From Sinohyriopsis cumingii (Eukaryota; Mollusca; Bivalvia; Unionida; Unionidae), in NCBI GenBank assembly GCA_028554795.2, contig CM068841.1, positions 26,593,308-26,657,307 of the forward strand: DNA of 64,000 nt. Reading direction: 5' to 3'. This document shows positions 37,908 through 49,190 of this stretch, one piece after another (positions within the stretch are counted from its first letter, which is position 1; each line of letters opens with the position of its first letter). A program made the position numbers and the translations under genes. A model generated the notes under the pieces. That model was given only the letters and a program-made list of their open reading frames with translations, was not told the origin of the DNA and did no database searches.

Positions 37908-37997
37908 ACATGCTCTTAGGGAATACAATATACACAAAGGGTTGGACCATCCCAGGATAGTCAAGTTGTATGATGTGTTTGAAATAGATAACAATTC
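37908..37997 (+). CDS. TLK: TLK exon e: helix C and beta-4/5
   Basis: The acceptor is TTTTCAG ending at 37907 and the donor is GTAAGT at 37998. The first base A completes the AA of exon d as Lys; 29 codons follow and TC is left over. The product is [19 protein letters not shown] followed by [10 protein letters not shown]. Glu 161 in REYNIH is in the position of the helix-C glutamate that pairs with Lys 138. HPRIVKLYD is nearly identical to the vertebrate TLK sequence. Confidence 0.96.
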
Positions 37998-38539
37998 GTA
38001 AGTATTATATTAAAATGTGCCCATTTCATTACTAGTATAAAGTTTTTGAGACCTGACAGGAATAATTAATCTTTCTGAGCAGTCTTCTGTATTTAGTATG
38101 GGTCTGTTAATGAGTTTGTTTAACCATCTATCCAACAACCATATGTACAAGTCTCAAACCATTGGATGGATTTTGCTTCAACTTCTTGATTGTTGCTTGT
38201 AGTTATAACCTTCAGTGCCTTTCTTGTTCAACTGTAAATTTGTATAACCCACTGCTGTATTTTTTGCTACTGTCCATTCATACATCTGCAGGTCTGTACT
38301 TCATTAATGTCGGTCCCAAATTTGTTTTACCACATAGGCGCAAAACTTAAACTTGAAGTCATGAAAATTGCATGATTTATTGGGGCCATAAGTAGTTTCG
38401 ATTCGATTTTTTGGCCAATTCTGTAAGTTTCACTTTCTATCACTACTGGTGACAATCTAAGAGCATATGTGATGTCCTTTCATCCATCATTTGTTGTCCA
38501 TCGATCATGTGTCCATTAGCATAAGTTTGTTATCCCTTT

Positions 38540-39992
38540 TCCTAAAATACTTGGTGGATCGCCATCAAAGTTTTCACACGTTAATACCAAATTCTAGTTA
38601 GTCCGAAATGAAAATGGTAGCCGTTGGATGTCTTTGTTGAAAATTTTGTCAGTTTTTCTCAATGGATGGTCATGTTGATGTGGGGTTTCACTTGAGAGGT
38701 GTCATGCTGTCTGCTTGGTCCTGAATTAAAATGCTTCTGATCTGACCATCAACATAGCCACCATGATGATCATCTTGAAAATCTTGTTATTACAACCATT
38801 CCTGAATGAATGGTTGAAACAACACAAGTTTTCCTGCATAGTGGCCTCACTGCAAATCTTTTTGTGATGTCTAATTGATCCTAAATGATAATAATGCCAA
38901 TCTCACCTTGAGCGTGGTTACCATAGCAGCCATTTTGAAAATCATGTTATTGTTATTTCTCCTGAATGAATGGCTTTAGTTTTATAAAAGCATGTTTCTA
39001 TAGGGATCCACAAGTCCATACATGTGATAGAAGAAGGAAACCAAATCAGTCAATTTCAAAAGGTTGGCTTCTATAAATGAGTGGATTCTTTTATAGACAT
39101 GAAGGTTTTAAAAGAAAAGAAAAGAAACCAAATGCTTTATTTGTGGCCATGCTAACATTCTCAGTTATGAAACTTTACTTCTGACTCCTAAATATATTTT
39201 CACTTTCTTTTTTCCTTTGCTATGGCAACCACTAGAAATCTTGTTATAGCTGCTCCTGGATGACATTCTTTTTGACATGGAGATTTTGGCAAAAGATATA
39301 TAGTGTTTAGTTGATCAGAAATGAAAATGATGCCAGTTTTACTTAAGTATGGCTGCCATGTGTCGCCTCTTCTGGATGGATGACTATATCAGCATTGATT
39401 TTCACTAGAATTTTTTTTGGTGCGAAGTTTGTCTTGAATGAAAATGATCCCACTCTTTCTTCCATTATGGCCCCCATGGCAACTGTCTTGAAAATCTTGC
39501 CACCACTCTGTGGATGGTCATACCAACATTGTCGTTACACCCGAAGACTTTTTTGGGCCGAAGTGAAACTGGTGCCAAACTTCCTTTTGAATGGAAAGTT
39601 GTACCTGCGTGTGGTTTTCACTAGATGAGTTCTTATGTCTGGTTGATCCTAAATGAAAAATGTGCCGATCTGATGTCCAGTATTGCAGTCATGGCCATCT
39701 TAGAAAGCTTGTTACCACAACTTCTGCTGAATGGATAGTCATATTTGCATGGGGTTTTCACCAAAATTCTTTATATATCTAGTTGAAGCTTTATGAAAAT
39801 TGTTCAGAGCTTGCATCTAATACAGCTGCCTTGACTGCTGTCATGAGAATTTTGTTATTGTTAATCTTACTGAATGGATTGTTGTATTGATGGGTTTTCA
39901 CCGTAAGACTTCTTATAATGTTTGGTTGGTCCTAAAGGAAATTGGTGCCAGTCTTAGATCCAATATGGCCACCATGGCAGACATTATGAAAA
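38540..39992 (+). repeat. Diverged tandem repeat array P, long copy
   Basis: About nine diverged units of roughly 150 bases with the recurrent words GGTCCTAAATGAAAATG, GCCACCATGGCAGCCATCTT, GAAAATCTTGTTA and a CTGAATGGATGGTCAT-like segment followed by GGGGTTTTCAC. The array is followed by a tail (about 40010-40125) that also follows the array at 49459-50000, so array and tail move together. Confidence 0.8.
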
Positions 39993-40009
39993 CATCCACA
40001 GTTAAAATG

Positions 40010-40125
40010 AACACTACTGTTGAAATGAAGAAAGTGTCTTATCTTTGATTCCTGGAAATTCCTTTCTGCCGGTAGAGCATCTGTATCTTTGAGTGGATTC
40101 TTTATTACATTTTGTCTTGCAGCTG
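40010..40125. repeat. Shared tail of array P (also at 50130-50240)
   Basis: GAAGAAAGTGTCTTATCTTT, then TTCCTGGAAATTCCTTTCTG and GTAGAGCATCTGTATC correspond in order to GAAGAAATGGTCTAATCTT, TTCCTGGAAACTCTCTTC and GTAGAGTTTCAGTCC near 50165-50225. Both sit a few tens to about 150 bases after the end of a P array. Confidence 0.65.
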
Positions 40126-41170
40126 AATGCAATTTAAGACAGAATCTTGGGAATGCATCTAGTTCTGCCATTTCTGATGGGTCACTGAAAACTTGGTACA
40201 TACTATGATTGTCATCTAAAGTTGCATGTGTCGGCAAATTTCTGTGCTTTTGCAATTTTGTTTTCAAGTTATTTTCTTTTTTCTTTTTTTTCTTTTTTTG
40301 TTCTACAGCTAAATGCATTGTAAGATGGAATCATGGGAACACAACATGTCTTGTAGTTTTTTATGGATCACTGTGAAATTTAGTATATTTTTTGGTCAAC
40401 ATCTAACGATGCATTTCTTTGTGCTCAGTTTTTTAAAAGAGTTATTTCCCTTCATGACTCAAAGTTGGATTTGTTATTTGGTAGAATTTTATGAAAGCAA
40501 CTCTTGTAATTATGATCAAAGAATACTTGAGCTTATAGTATGGCTCAGTGCCATGTGTTTTCCCCTTGTCCATCCATCTGTCAGCACTTGTTTATGAAGA
40601 CTCTATAGACCTCATTTCTGATAAGAATGGTCATGCTTGGTATGTGAGCTTTTGGATGAGTTTGTTAATGACATTCATGCATATTGGGTAATCTTGTGTT
40701 TGATTGTCTGAGCTTGTGGACACTATAGAGGCTATATTTCTGATCAGATTTTGATCAGACTTGTTTAAACTTGGATCATGATCTCAGATGAGTAAAATTC
40801 TTGTTTATTGTACTTGTGGAATGTCAAGAAATTCCGTTCTTGTAATTTCATATATTAAAAATAAAATGGGCTTATTATTTGATAGGATGTGAAGCCCACA
40901 ACTTTTCAGTCGCAAGTTCATTGATTAGCATGCTGAACTCGAAAATATGCAGTTTGAATCCTACCATTGGGTCAGCTACCCTGGTGTGTCCTTGGGTAAG
41001 GCATTTTACTCTAATTGCATTGGCACCAAAAATCACCTTTCTACTACTGCACTATAAAACACCAAAACATGTGCATACCTTTCTACATTGCAGAATTTTT
41101 AATGAGATTCCAGATTTCACTGATAAAATTCTGGACAATTAGTGATGACAGGGAAGTGCAGTGATCTTGC
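40126..41170. other. TLK intron 5 sequence, nothing recognised
   Basis: A purine/pyrimidine-skewed stretch at 40270-40305 (TTTTC-rich) is the only notable item. A 128-codon minus-strand frame at 39932-40318 spans it and the array tail and has no recognised domain. Confidence 0.45.
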
Positions 41171-41548
41171 TCTGATAAATCAAATCTGTGAGATCTTTGT
41201 TGCTGACTAGACTTTGACCGGGCACTGGACATTGGATAGCTACAGGTCACCAGGCTCTTAGTTCTGGTCACTGGACAATATGCTTTTTACAGCTGGTAGA
41301 TAAGCAGTACTCCTGGAGATACTCTTCTGAAGAACCTATCCCTCTGTTGGTAGACAGTGACTTGTCTGCCTAATCCCCAGTCTAGAGAAGTTGGATCTCA
41401 TCCCATCTCAGGACTTTATGTATGTGGGGATCAATTTCCTCAGCAATCAAAGGAGGGTTCACCTTTTACTGGTCAGGACCTCTCAGATTCTATCACTCCA
41501 TGGCAGGCCTTGTGGCCAAGACTTTGTTGATTGATAGTAGATTGTCCA

Positions 41549-41591
41549 CCCTCTCTCTCTCTTTCTCTTTCCCCCTCTCTCTCTCTCTCAA
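41549..41591. repeat. (CT)n low-complexity run
   Basis: CT-rich run with short T and C interruptions inside the DIRS-like relic. Confidence 0.9.
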
Positions 41592-41629
41592 GAACACTGA
41601 TCAGGATCACTGAATGCTGTTGGTGACTA

Positions 41630-42360
41630 TAGTCTGATAATACAAACCCGTTTGTACCCCCCTACCGATTTAAATAATGGAAAAATTTAATGTGATAAAA
41701 AAGTGCAAGGAACTTAGTCAATTCATTCATTGATTTATTGTTTCTAACCTGACTCTGAGTAGAGTGGCCCTAACACCGTCATCTTATGCGCGTTTCATGC
41801 TTAACGGAAGTTTTCAGTGCAATAGACGAACATGCTTGGATCCACTTCCAGTTTCCGGACAAGTCCATTTTCAGCAAAGGGGTGTATCATGACTACAGAT
41901 GTACATACATAAGTCGTTTGCTTCCAGTATTTACAATGTTGAATCAAGCAAAAGAAAAATAATAACAACAGATTTGCTTTTCATGTAGATTTAACAAGCA
42001 GTTTAATTTCTATGTTCATGTATGCAGAGGGATATAACTCCAAACTCTCAGCATTATGTAATTTATGCAATTATTCAGAAGTTGCTGAACAGGATGAACT
42101 ACGTCATTATGTTGTCTGATGGAAATAAACTAGCCTATAGTGTACGCAATATGGCATCGTGTTAGCATGGAAAGTCCGTTAAGCATGAAATGGTACAGGG
42201 GATGCCAGCATTAGCGCCATTCTGGTCACAGTCAGGTTAGAAATTCTAAATTAATGATTCAATTGACTTAGTTCTGTGCACTTTTTATCACATTAAACGT
42301 TTGCGTTTTTGAAATCAGTGGGGGGTGTTTACAAACAAACGGGTTTGTATTATCAGACTA
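41630..42360. mobile_element. Mariner-like MITE family M, copy 1 (731 bp)
   Basis: The ends are TAGTCTGATAATACAAACC and its reverse complement, flanked on both sides by TA (41628-41629 and 42361-42362), the target duplication of Tc1/mariner elements. The inverted arms extend about 200 bases with gaps, sharing TTTAATGTGATAAAA, AGTGCA and TTTCTAACCTGACT in opposite orientation. A matching copy lies at 47113-47824. There is no open frame for a transposase, so it is non-autonomous. It is inserted into the DIRS-like relic. Confidence 0.88.
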
Positions 42361-43092
42361 TAGATCAAAATTGCTTCCTGACTGCAGTCCCATTTCACAG
42401 TCCTGAATCCCACTCCTTTCTGTACACAGATGCATCAGATTCAGGATGAGACACTCGGTTGGAGCCACATGCAGTAGTTTTTAGGGAATTTGGTCTCGGG
42501 ATGTGATCCTTTTTAAAAACAACCTCTGGATGTGTGCAGTGTTCCTAGCCCTGCAAAGGTGTGTCAGCATTATAAGATTATTTTATGGTTAACTCAGATA
42601 ACACATCAGTAGTCATGAGCCTCCTTCGAGAACCTTACCCTTAAATAAGTCTTCTTTCTTTCCTTAGCATCACTGAGGAGAAGGAATAAACTTTATGCCA
42701 AGTCAATAGAACAGGGTTCATTACCTTTATTTTAACAACCACCAGTTCCAGGTGGATTTTGTCCTTTTTATCAAGAACTTGTCAGTTCTTCATTAAGAGT
42801 GATCTTTATTCCAGAAAAATTAAAGCCCTTGAAGTTATTGATTCTTGCAGCATGTTGGACCAATATGAATCACTACTCTTTGAATGGTATCATGGGAACA
42901 GCACTCTGGTGGTCTCACATGGCCTTTTCATCCTTTTACCTTTGATCTTTGGTGCAACAGTGCAGTGGCATTTATTGGTTCAATCCAATCATGACAGCAC
43001 CATGTGCGTCTAAGTCATCTACAAGCTTACAGTAGTGAATACTATTACTGTAAGAGCAAATACGTTTGTTTTCTTGCACTAGTTTTTGTTTG

Positions 43093-43331
43093 GGGGCCCT
43101 GAGTGCTCTAAAGCACTCACCGTTCTGGATCATTGCCATCTCACCGCTGTCTGCATGGGTTTGAGTTTCAGGCTCAGCTAACATTTGGTATGTGAGAAAG
43201 CTTTTCAGTAGCTTCTCGTGGGTGAGTGGTTCTTCCCTTGGTTTTCCAGGGTTCTTCCTCCACCAGTTATCCTGGCTGCCATGTATAGCCTATCTTGGGA
43301 TGAAAAATGGCGTTAAACCCTACAACAACAG
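43093..43331 (+). mobile_element. SINE family A copy with target-site duplication
   Basis: The head is GGGGCCCTGAGTG-CTCTAAAGCACTC, in which the GGCCGAGTGG part is shortened like the copy at 8469, and box B is TGGGTTTGAGTTTC. The body is GAGAAAGCTTTTCAGTAGC and the core CCATGTATAGCCTATC. TAGTTTTTGTTTG (43080-43092) and TAGTTTTTATTTG (43332-43344) form a 12 of 13 duplication. Confidence 0.86.
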
Positions 43332-43344
43332 TAGTTTTTATTTG

Positions 43345-44646
43345 AGGCCAGCAGCTTCCATCCAGCCTGGTAAATTTAGCAAATGCTGTAGTAGCAAGTA
43401 ATGTATTACTGCTATTAAATTGCTACCATTGCAAAGATTCCCTCCTCCCACCATACTTTGATGTTGCATAGTCTTGGTCTAAGTCAGCAAAAATAGGAAA
43501 GTTTCCATATGGTGGCTTTGACTAAGGAATCAGAGTTTATGCTCTAAGTTTTAGGCCTGCAGCTACTAATTGGAGGAAGGAATATTTAGCTGGGACTGGG
43601 GACATGCCACCGTGGAAAAGGTAAACAGTTCAGTAGTGGCAGATAAGTATTACATAATTAAAACTAGTTTTACTTGTGGAAAAAGTTAACATTCTCTGTG
43701 TTGACACAGGTACAGAAAAAAGTACCTGAGCAATATTATTTTCAGCTGGTACATAGAACATTTTATTCTCGGTGCAAACGCAGACTGTGCACCAGTCTAC
43801 TAGGCAATAAATAGGTTAAATATGGAATCATGGTTGAAGAGAAAAAGAACATGCAGAGAATTTGTTAAGAAATCTAATGTTAATAGTTATTGTTTTGGCA
43901 ATAAAATGTTTAAAGAATTCAGAGTCTTGGAATTTTAGAATGGATGTGCATTTTGTTCTCATTGGAATTTAATTGTGACAGGCTGTATAGGTATGTATAG
44001 ACTTGGAGGAATATGCAGAACGATTGTATGGAAGTTTGTAACATTTAATAAAGATGTTTTCCATTACATGGAGGAATATACAGAATGATTGTATAGAAGT
44101 ATGTAACTTTTAATAAAGATGTTTTCCATTCATGATTAAGAAAAATTGCTATGGTTCCTTACAGTTGATGTATAACATATATATACACACAACACTGTGC
44201 ATGCAATTATTTGCCTGATTTTATTAGCGAAAAGAATGGGAGCAATGCTGGAAAAGGACTGTTTAGATTCAAATTTGTGTTCTAGATAGTTCATCCCCTT
44301 ACGGGAAACAATTAAAACATTTTTTTATAGAATACAAAATGCATCAAATTAAAAAAAACTACAAAATATAATAAAATTATACATTTTAGTGATTATAATT
44401 AATTATCTTTAAAGTAAAGAAAAAATAAAATAATGGTATAATGAGTAATACTTGAAGCTGAAATATGTATTTCATGACCAGTGAGTTTGGTACCCGCCCA
44501 GGTCAACCCTGATCATCAGTGTGTCCTTGATGAAGGCATTTGATTCCCATTTCCTGGGCAGTATAAAGCCAATAATGCATTACATGTACCATTAAAACCA
44601 GCATTAATTTTTGCTTTTAATTTAAAAAAGTAATATGATTTTCAAC
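43345..44646. other. TLK intron 5 sequence with one tandem duplication
   Basis: AT-rich with no gene. The duplication is listed separately. Confidence 0.5.
44005..44133. repeat. Tandem duplication, about 65-bp unit, two copies
   Basis: GGAGGAATATGCAGAACGAT at 44005 recurs as GGAGGAATATACAGAATGAT at 44070. The whole unit, to GATGTTTTCCATT, is repeated with a few changes. Confidence 0.85.
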
Positions 44647-45289
44647 TTAACACATTAACCTCTGGAGGTTTTTGTCATTTTCGCGTGAAATTCGAGTAGG
44701 GAACACATTTTGAAAGCTATTCCTGAATACATCCTAACACATCAACTTCCAGGTGATTTTCAAATAACCTAATGCCTAGTTGTGTTAGAAACATCGTTTT
44801 TCATTGGCTATTTGGCTTGCACATAGCGAAAGGCTAAAAGTTGGATTTTTTAAATATAATTTTTAAAATATTTTTTAAAATATTTTTTTGCCTAACGGAC
44901 TCATTATTTTTGTATCGAGACCACACTTTATTCCAAATGCCTGTCTTATCCTACTTTTTGCAAAGGTTCATCTATCTGTTTGCAGTTCAAAATGGTCTGC
45001 CTTAGATCTGAGACCAAAAAGTCTAAAATCCGGACACAAAATCAGATTCTGACCGCGGGTGAAGTTTGGGTGGGAAAAAATTGGGTCCAAAAAATGAGGT
45101 TTTTCCTCTGTATTTTGTAGTGCAACTAGAACTTGCAGATTATTTGGTATCATTGTAGAGCTACATCTGTCTACCTTTCAATAATACCACCTACTTTAGT
45201 GTATCGTAAATGACCTTGATGCTACAGAGCTTGGCAGTAGGCTACTACCTCCTGTCATGTTAACTTACTGACAGGGGTTAATGTGTTAA
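44647..45289. mobile_element. piggyBac-like MITE family T, complete copy
   Basis: The left end is TTAACACATTAACCTCTGG and the right end CAGGGGTTAATGTGTTAA, an inverted repeat. Each end carries TTAA twice, eight bases apart, so the true element edge (next to the outer or the inner TTAA, the piggyBac target) cannot be told from one copy. The truncated copy at 24891 also has the outer TTAA. There is no transposase frame. Confidence 0.75.
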
Positions 45290-45686
45290 ACACTTCCAGA
45301 TTAGATTTTCATTGCATTAAACCATTTTTTCCCCCGTAAGACTTAAGAAGTTTTTGGATTATACCTACTTTTTTGTGCTCTTTATTGGAGGCACGTTCTG
45401 CAAACACAAATCTTTTCCCGTGTTATGTCCCCCTTCGGTAAAAATTATTTTGGGAATGGCTCTTTCCATGAGTTATTTTGAGTCTTTCTGTCAATTTTTG
45501 TTTTGAGGGATTGAGTAACAGTCCAAAATTGTTTTTGCAACTTAAGTTTGTATCTTGGCTTGTCTCTTAGTCTGAATTTAGGCACATGTCTCCTCAGTCT
45601 GAATCTAGGCATGTGTTTTTTTAATTTAGGCAGTTCTTGTTTTCAGAACTTCATTTCTAATACTTCAGTACATGTGTCTCTTGCAG

Positions 45687-45856
45687 CTTCTGTACAGTAT
45701 TGGAGTACTGTGAGGGCAATGACCTCGACTTCTACCTGAAGCAAAATAAGTGCATTCCAGAGAAAGAGGCACGTTCCATTATCTGCCAAACAGTCAGTGC
45801 CCTCAAGTATCTGAATGAAATAAAGCCACCTGTGATTCACTACGATTTGAAACCTG
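45687..45856 (+). CDS. TLK: TLK exon f: hinge, helices D/E and HYD catalytic loop
   Basis: The acceptor is CTCTTGCAG ending at 45686 and the donor is GTGAGT at 45857. The first base C completes TC as Ser; 56 codons follow and one G is left over. It encodes [19 protein letters not shown] (hinge and helix D), then the EKEARSII and [11 protein letters not shown] segments, and HYDLKP. Asp 239 (codon 45844-45846) is the catalytic base. TLKs carry HYD instead of the common HRD, and this copy does too. This is the most strongly conserved exon in the window. A diverged repeat begins about 10 bases after its donor. Confidence 0.98.
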
Positions 45857-45866
45857 GTGAGTTGTC

Positions 45867-46330
45867 AACCTGCTAACTTTGTGATTTTACCATAAGGCTT
45901 ACTGAAATGACTCTTAAATTAATGACTTTCAGCACATAAGCTAAAAATATGACAATATGATTGTTGCTGTCAGATCTGGATATTGACTTGTCCAGGTTTT
46001 GCACTGTATCTGGGTTTTGGACTTGGTGGAATTGTTCAGGGAACCAGGCTAATTTTAGAGGGCTACATCAGACACTTTAATCTGCCCATGTTCTTGTAAA
46101 CCACCTGCACAATCTAGCGTTTTTTGACAATTTCGTCCAGCAAACAGTGACATTAAAAAGAACAATCAGCTTCTTAAAAAGCCTAGACATTTATCACAGA
46201 ATTATATATAAAAAAAACTAATTTCAGGTGAAAGAGAAGGAAGGGTAGCAATTACATTTATTGAACTTAAAGTAGCACAGATTTGATGCAGGAAAGATGG
46301 TTGCTGATGCATGTGAAGTTATAATAAAAA
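45867..46330 (+). repeat. Dispersed repeat family E, copy next to the exon f donor
   Basis: It starts within about ten bases of the exon f splice donor (AACCTGCTAACTTTGTGATT) and parallels 46342-46895. Shared words in order are CTTACTGAAATGAC (one change), GACTTTCAG, TGGAATTG/TGGAGTTG, AACCAG, TAGACACTTT-like, TCATCCAGCAAA-like, CTTCTT and TTACATTTATTG. Confidence 0.65.
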
Positions 46331-46341
46331 AAGACCTAAAT

Positions 46342-46895
46342 AGACCTGTCAACCCTTATTATTTGACCACAAGTCTTACTGAAGTGACCCATAAATTACC
46401 AACTTTCAGAATACATGTAATAGCATACTGGCTTGTTTGGTCCACATCTTAGTTTTAATAATGAATTCAGTGGAGTTGGTAAGGAACCAGACTAAGTTTA
46501 CAGGAGTACCTTAGACACTTTGATCTGCTAATGTTTTTCATGCAAAACATCTGCATGAAGCTTTTGCTGACAGCATTATCTAGAAATGTCATCCAGCAAA
46601 TAAAAACAATTTGATGATGGAGAGCACATGCATCTTAAAAAGTTAAAACAGTTTGCATAAAAAGTATTCAGCTTCTTGGGAAGATAAACAGGAAAGGCAA
46701 CAGTTACATTTATTGGGCATGTAATTTTGATTTGGGTATTGCATATGGCAGGGAAGAGGATTATTTTCATACCAAAGGATTTCCTATGTGACAATAGCAT
46801 TACATGATATTTCATTATACCTTATTGAAAATTGGCCTAACTTGTGGGAAAATATTGACTGCTTTACTAAGGGCTTGTTAGGATTGACAGGTCTG
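46342..46895. mobile_element. Dispersed repeat family E, copy with inverted ends
   Basis: The left end AGACCTGTCAACCCTTA and right end TTAGGATTGACAGGTCT are an imperfect inverted repeat of about 14 bases. This suggests a small DNA transposon of unknown superfamily. It lies in tandem with the copy at 45867-46330. No coding capacity is seen. Confidence 0.6.
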
Positions 46896-47112
46896 TGTAA
46901 AGGTTATAACAAGTTGAAGATCTAGCAAGATGTTGTTGACTTCCATAGGGTTTGAAACTGCATTGTCTGAAACTGAACTGGAGATCTTTAAGGCTGAAGT
47001 GTTCTTTTTTAATTGAGCATAATGTTGCATTCCCTGCATCAGACAAAACTTTTCAAATGCATGTTTCCCAAGTCCACAATTGCAGTATATAATAATTTGT
47101 TACACCTTACTA

Positions 47113-47824
47113 TAGTCTGACAATACAAACCCGTTTGTTTGTACCCCCCTACCGAGTTAAATAATGGAAACCTTTAATGTGATAAAAAGTGCAAGGAACT
47201 TTGTAAATTCATTCATTGATTTATGATTTCTAACCTGACTGTGAGTAGAGTGGCCCTAACATTGTGATCGTCTGTGCGTTTCATGCTTAAAGGAAGTTTT
47301 CAATGTAGTAGACGGATATGCTCGGATCCATTTCCAGTTCCTGGACAAGTCCATTTTCAGCAATTGGGTGTATCATGACTACAGATGCACATGCATAAGT
47401 CATCTGCTTTCCCATATTTACAATGTTGAATCAAGCAAAGGAAAATAATGACAACAACAAATTTGCTTTTCACATGGATTTAACAAGCGGTTTAATTTCT
47501 ATGTTCATGTGTGCAAAGGGATATAATTCCAGATTCTCAACGTAATGGTTATCAAACAGGATGAACTACGTCATTATGTTGTCTGATGGAAATAAACTAG
47601 CCTATAATGTACGCAATATGGCGCTGTGTTGGTATGGAAAGTCCGTTAAGCATGAAAGAGTGCAAGGGATGCCGGCATTAGTGCCATTCTGATCACAGTC
47701 AGGTTAGAAATTATAAATCAATGATTCAGTTGACTTAGTTATGTGCACTTTTTATCACATTAAACGTTTTCGTTATTGAAATTGGTGGGGGGGTACAAAC
47801 AAACGGGGATGTATAGTCAGACTA
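47113..47824. mobile_element. Mariner-like MITE family M, copy 2 (712 bp)
   Basis: The ends are TAGTCTGACAATACAAACC on the left and GTATAGTCAGACTA on the right, flanked by TA at 47111-47112 and 47825-47826. It is collinear with 41630-42360 throughout, with small indels. It is inserted in family E-like sequence: the flanks CACCTTAC before and GGTCTAACTTGTGG after also occur around 46825-46850 without the MITE. Confidence 0.88.
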
Positions 47825-47826
47825 TA

Positions 47827-49180
47827 AAAGCTGGTCTAACTTGTGGAAAAAGAATGACGGCCTAACTGAGCAGGCCTTCATAGGGTAGGTAGGTCAGAGA
47901 AAGTAGCGTTTTTATTATGGATATTCTGCTTATCTAAAAATAAAGAAGAAAAAAAAAACAGATACACATGAAACATCTATTCAGGGGACCAGCAGAATGT
48001 GGTCATTATAGACAGGTGATCTTTATATTTAGGTTAAGGTTATTTTGATAGATTTTAAAACAATACAGGATAGACAGAAAGACTAGACAACTTTGAGATT
48101 TGTAAATATATGTACATTACATATGTACATAGATGCATACATTATTTGGTAGGCATGTTAAAGTAAGTGTCAACAAGTTGCGTTCATAACAGTACAACCA
48201 GACAAAATTCTTCATTACTGCAGGTTGCCCTACACAGAATGTTTAAAAATGTGATCTACTACAGATATGTGCATTGACAATACGTGTTTAATATGACACA
48301 TGAAGGATCTCGCTACTTAAAGCAAGAATAAAGACCTCATGCATAAGTTCTAAAGATAAAAAGAAATGAATTCTTGATTCATATAAAAATTTCCAAAAAG
48401 ATGCATAAACCAATTATCCTGGTCTCTGAAAATCAGTGCTCTGTTGTATGCAGAGGATGTGTTTAATGTCATCAGAAAATAATGAATCATACTACACTTG
48501 TAAGAAGTGGAGATAAACTATTGTTCTTCCTTCAGCAGTGGTGTCTGTGCAGATAAAAGCATATACAAATGTTCAGCATAACTGAATATTGACCATTCTT
48601 TCTTCCCAGGTCCTAGGCAACAGATCAGTGTTGGTTTTTAAGTACCTATTCCTTGGAGAGGGAGCTGCAAGGGCTTACTTTACACGTACATCATTTGTAC
48701 ATTTATGGTCAAGTGTTTGCATTTTGTTTATACACTGCATAAATATTTTATACCTGGAATCATAAAACTTGCTGAGGGGATGCATCTTTATGAGTATTTC
48801 TGCATCATGATCACAATAAGTAGGTCACAGTGGCCCATGTGTTACACTTCACTCAGTTTGGTGAAGTTTTGCATATTAAGTTTATTTCTCATGCAAGAGT
48901 CATCTAACTTGATGAATCTGTGCATCTCTTAGTACCAGACCCATGCAACTAAGGTCACTGTGATCTTCAGTTCACCCACATCATACAGATTGATCAGTGT
49001 AACCCATATTTCATGTTTCACTGATTTGGATCCAATTGCAAGCACTCTTCATGCCACAGTAATCAAAGCAGATGAGTGTATTCCTCAACATCAGTCCATA
49101 TCCATACATCAAGGTGGTAAATATGTCCTACATTTCATATTATACCGGTTATATAAAGTTTTTGCATTTAGCTCATGAGC
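47827..49180. other. TLK intron 6 sequence; diverged repeat at about 48700-49130
   Basis: No gene. From 48700 on, a diverged repeat has GGAATCATAAAACTTGCTGA, GGATGCATCTTTATGAG and AGGTCACAGTG / AAGGTCACTGTG words. It resembles 51640-51960. Confidence 0.5.
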
Positions 49181-49190
49181 ACATTTGTTG

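Larger units (their letters stand above)
41280..42720 (+). pseudogene. Decayed DIRS-like retrotransposon: reverse transcriptase end and RNase H, split by a MITE
   Basis: Before the MITE, the + strand reads approximately LEKLDLIPSQDFMYVGINFL in shifting frames (41385-41435), matching the segment after the RT active site (NxxKSxLxPxQxxxFLGxxF). After the MITE, SPESHSFLYTDASDSG (about 42400-42450) is the RNase H T-D-A-S motif followed by a stop where Trp is expected. MVNSDNTSVVMSLLREP (about 42580-42635) matches the VxSDNxTVVxYLxxxGG segment of DIRS RNase H. The mariner-like MITE at 41630-42360 divides the two parts. Many stops are present. Confidence 0.62.

Noticed and set aside
39932..40318. 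128-codon minus-strand frame with weak likeness to the 114-codon frame at 49908-50252
   Set aside because: The protein likeness is explained by the nucleotide similarity of the shared tail of array P. One starts in a poly-Lys stretch from low-complexity DNA.
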